Of a DNA stretch of 64,000 nucleotides, positions 63,090 to 64,000 are shown piece after piece. Where the stretch lies: NCBI RefSeq assembly GCF_002995785.1, contig NZ_PVXO01000044.1, positions 62,001 through 126,000 of the forward strand. The letters are read 5' to 3'. This DNA comes from Clostridium liquoris (GTDB lineage: Bacteria; Bacillota; Clostridia; Clostridiales; Clostridiaceae). Every line of letters starts with the position of its first letter. The stretch's first letter is position 1. The notes beneath the pieces were generated by a model. The model made no database searches, had not been told where the DNA came from, and saw only the letters and a program-made list of their open reading frames with translations. The position numbers were made by a program, and so were the translations under genes.

Positions 63090-64000
63090 TTAGTTATTAT
63101 AGTAAAGACTTTCTGAAGGGTATTCGGGATCACAGGTTACATCTATGCCAAGTTTTCCGAAAGTCTGCTCATCATTTCTACTTAAAATTGTAGTTGAGTG
63201 AGCTTGGCATCCTTTTAACATTGATAGCTTTTTCATAGCTACTTGTGCCGTTGGGTTTGTAACAGCACATATACTAAGTGCAATCAACACTTCTTCACAA
63301 CTCAATGCTGTATTCTTGCTTCCCAATATTTTTGATTTAAAGTTTATAATTGGTTCAAGTATAACTGGAGAAATTAAATGAATTTCATCGGATATATTTG
63401 CAAGATATTTAACAGCATTTAAAATAACAGCCGCTGTTGAATTCATCAAATCTGAACTTTTACCAGTGAGTATTGTGCCATCAGGAAGCTCTAATGCTAC
63501 AACTGGGCAAATTTCATTTTTATTAGACATTTCTTTTAACTTAGCGGAATATTCCCTAGCAGGGATAACAACTTTTCTATCCTGTTGTTTTAGGTTAAGT
63601 TCTTCCATAATAAGTTTTACCCTTTGGAAAGTTTCTTCATCTACATAACCCTTTTTATATTCACAACCTGTTTTAAAGTATCTTCTTATTATTTCTTGTT
63701 TAGATGCTTCCTTAACAACCTCATCATCAATGATACCAAATCCTACTCTATTAACGCCCATATCCGTTGGGGATTTATAAACAGATTCCTTACCTGTTAT
63801 CTTCTCTATGATTCTCTTAAGTACAGGGAAGGTTTCAATATCACGATTATAGTTTACAGCCACTTTATTATAAGCATCAAAATGGAATGAATCAATCATA
63901 TTTACATCTTTAAGGTCAGCTGTTGCAGCTTCATAAGCTATGTTTAAAGGATGCTTTAATGGTATATTCCAAACTGGAAATGTTTCAAATTTTGAATATC
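63090..64000 (-). CDS. DUF1846-family protein, 5' end outside window
   Basis: C-terminal 302 residues of a protein usually about 500 long. At the right edge the frame continues upstream ([20 protein letters not shown]), so the ATG at 63899 is internal. Marks: [44 protein letters not shown]. The family is conserved in Firmicutes; a metal- or nucleotide-linked role has been proposed from structures, but activity is not established. Confidence 0.9.
   Translation of the reverse strand, partial: YSKFETFPVWNIPLKHPLNIAYEAATADLKDVNMIDSFHFDAYNKVAVNYNRDIETFPVLKRIIEKITGKESVYKSPTDMGVNRVGFGIIDDEVVKEASKQEIIRRYFKTGCEYKKGYVDEETFQRVKLIMEELNLKQQDRKVVIPAREYSAKLKEMSNKNEICPVVALELPDGTILTGKSSDLMNSTAAVILNAVKYLANISDEIHLISPVILEPIINFKSKILGSKNTALSCEEVLIALSICAVTNPTAQVAMKKLSMLKGCQAHSTTILSRNDEQTFGKLGIDVTCDPEYPSESLYYNN

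Noticed and set aside
63090-63899. A complete 269-residue gene starting at 63899
   Set aside because: The frame continues without a stop to the right edge with typical DUF1846 sequence, so this ATG is internal.

Overview
The window is AT-rich, single-strand-biased, strictly bacterial DNA with strong GGAGG-type ribosome sites. The gene content points to a strict anaerobe of the genus Clostridium or a close relative: 4-hydroxybutyryl-CoA dehydratase, rubrerythrin, hybrid cluster protein, FeoAB, an [NiFe] hydrogenase without a Tat signal, a UGA-encoded selenoprotein and sigma-54 enhancer-binding regulators. The species cannot be told from the sequence alone. No rRNA, tRNA, CRISPR array or prophage was seen.

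Layout. 1-7.6 kb: the 5' part of abfD (4-hydroxybutyryl-CoA dehydratase), a small CGGC-type cysteine protein, a sigma-54 activator and an operon of acyl carrier protein, AMP-forming acyl ligase, LuxE-like acyl-protein synthetase and LuxC-like acyl reductase. Both abfD and the ACP operon have near-consensus -24/-12 promoters with GTTGC-N6-GCAAC type palindromes upstream, suggesting one regulon. 7.8-15.9 kb: a sugar-type ABC importer operon with two ROK proteins, an amidohydrolase, an argininosuccinate-lyase-like enzyme and, last, a HesB-like selenoprotein with an in-frame TGA and a SECIS-like hairpin. 16-20.7 kb: a short-chain dehydrogenase, a DtxR-type regulator and feoAB. 20.7-30 kb: PrsW-like protease, PIG-L deacetylase, GNAT, metallo-hydrolase, cell-wall glucosaminidase, small membrane proteins, purine permease, DNA polymerase IV and rubrerythrin. 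30.3-33.5 kb: [NiFe] hydrogenase operon with a cytochrome-b5-like partner and its maturation protease. 33.7-40.9 kb: MFS exporter, a frameshifted MscS channel, a SIMPL protein, a REP-associated (Y1/HUH) transposase flanked by GAGAACTGTCCC repeats, and topoisomerase III. 41-47.8 kb: Pot-type ABC importer joined to adenine deaminase and an MTA/SAH-deaminase-like enzyme. 48.2-54.3 kb: RNA-related and housekeeping genes (zinc ribbon, DbpA helicase, THUMP methyltransferase) and a divergent RelA/SpoT-domain protein. 54.4-59.8 kb: a second sigma-54 unit: BCCT betaine transporter plus a histidine-ammonia-lyase homologue that lacks the MIO-forming Ala-Ser-Gly, which together suggest ergothioneine breakdown. 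59.9-64 kb: hcp, a cold-shock protein, a second zinc ribbon and the start of a DUF1846 protein.

The intergenic regions are full of short repeats: a TTGACAATTGACAG-ended miniature element family, AAAAAGTGC-N3-GCACTTTTT hairpins, and GAGAACTGTCCC repeats linked to the Y1 transposase. The most notable items are the selenoprotein, the MIO-less lyase/BCCT unit, the sigma-54-driven ACP-LuxE-LuxC cassette and the transposase with a transposase-less relative.
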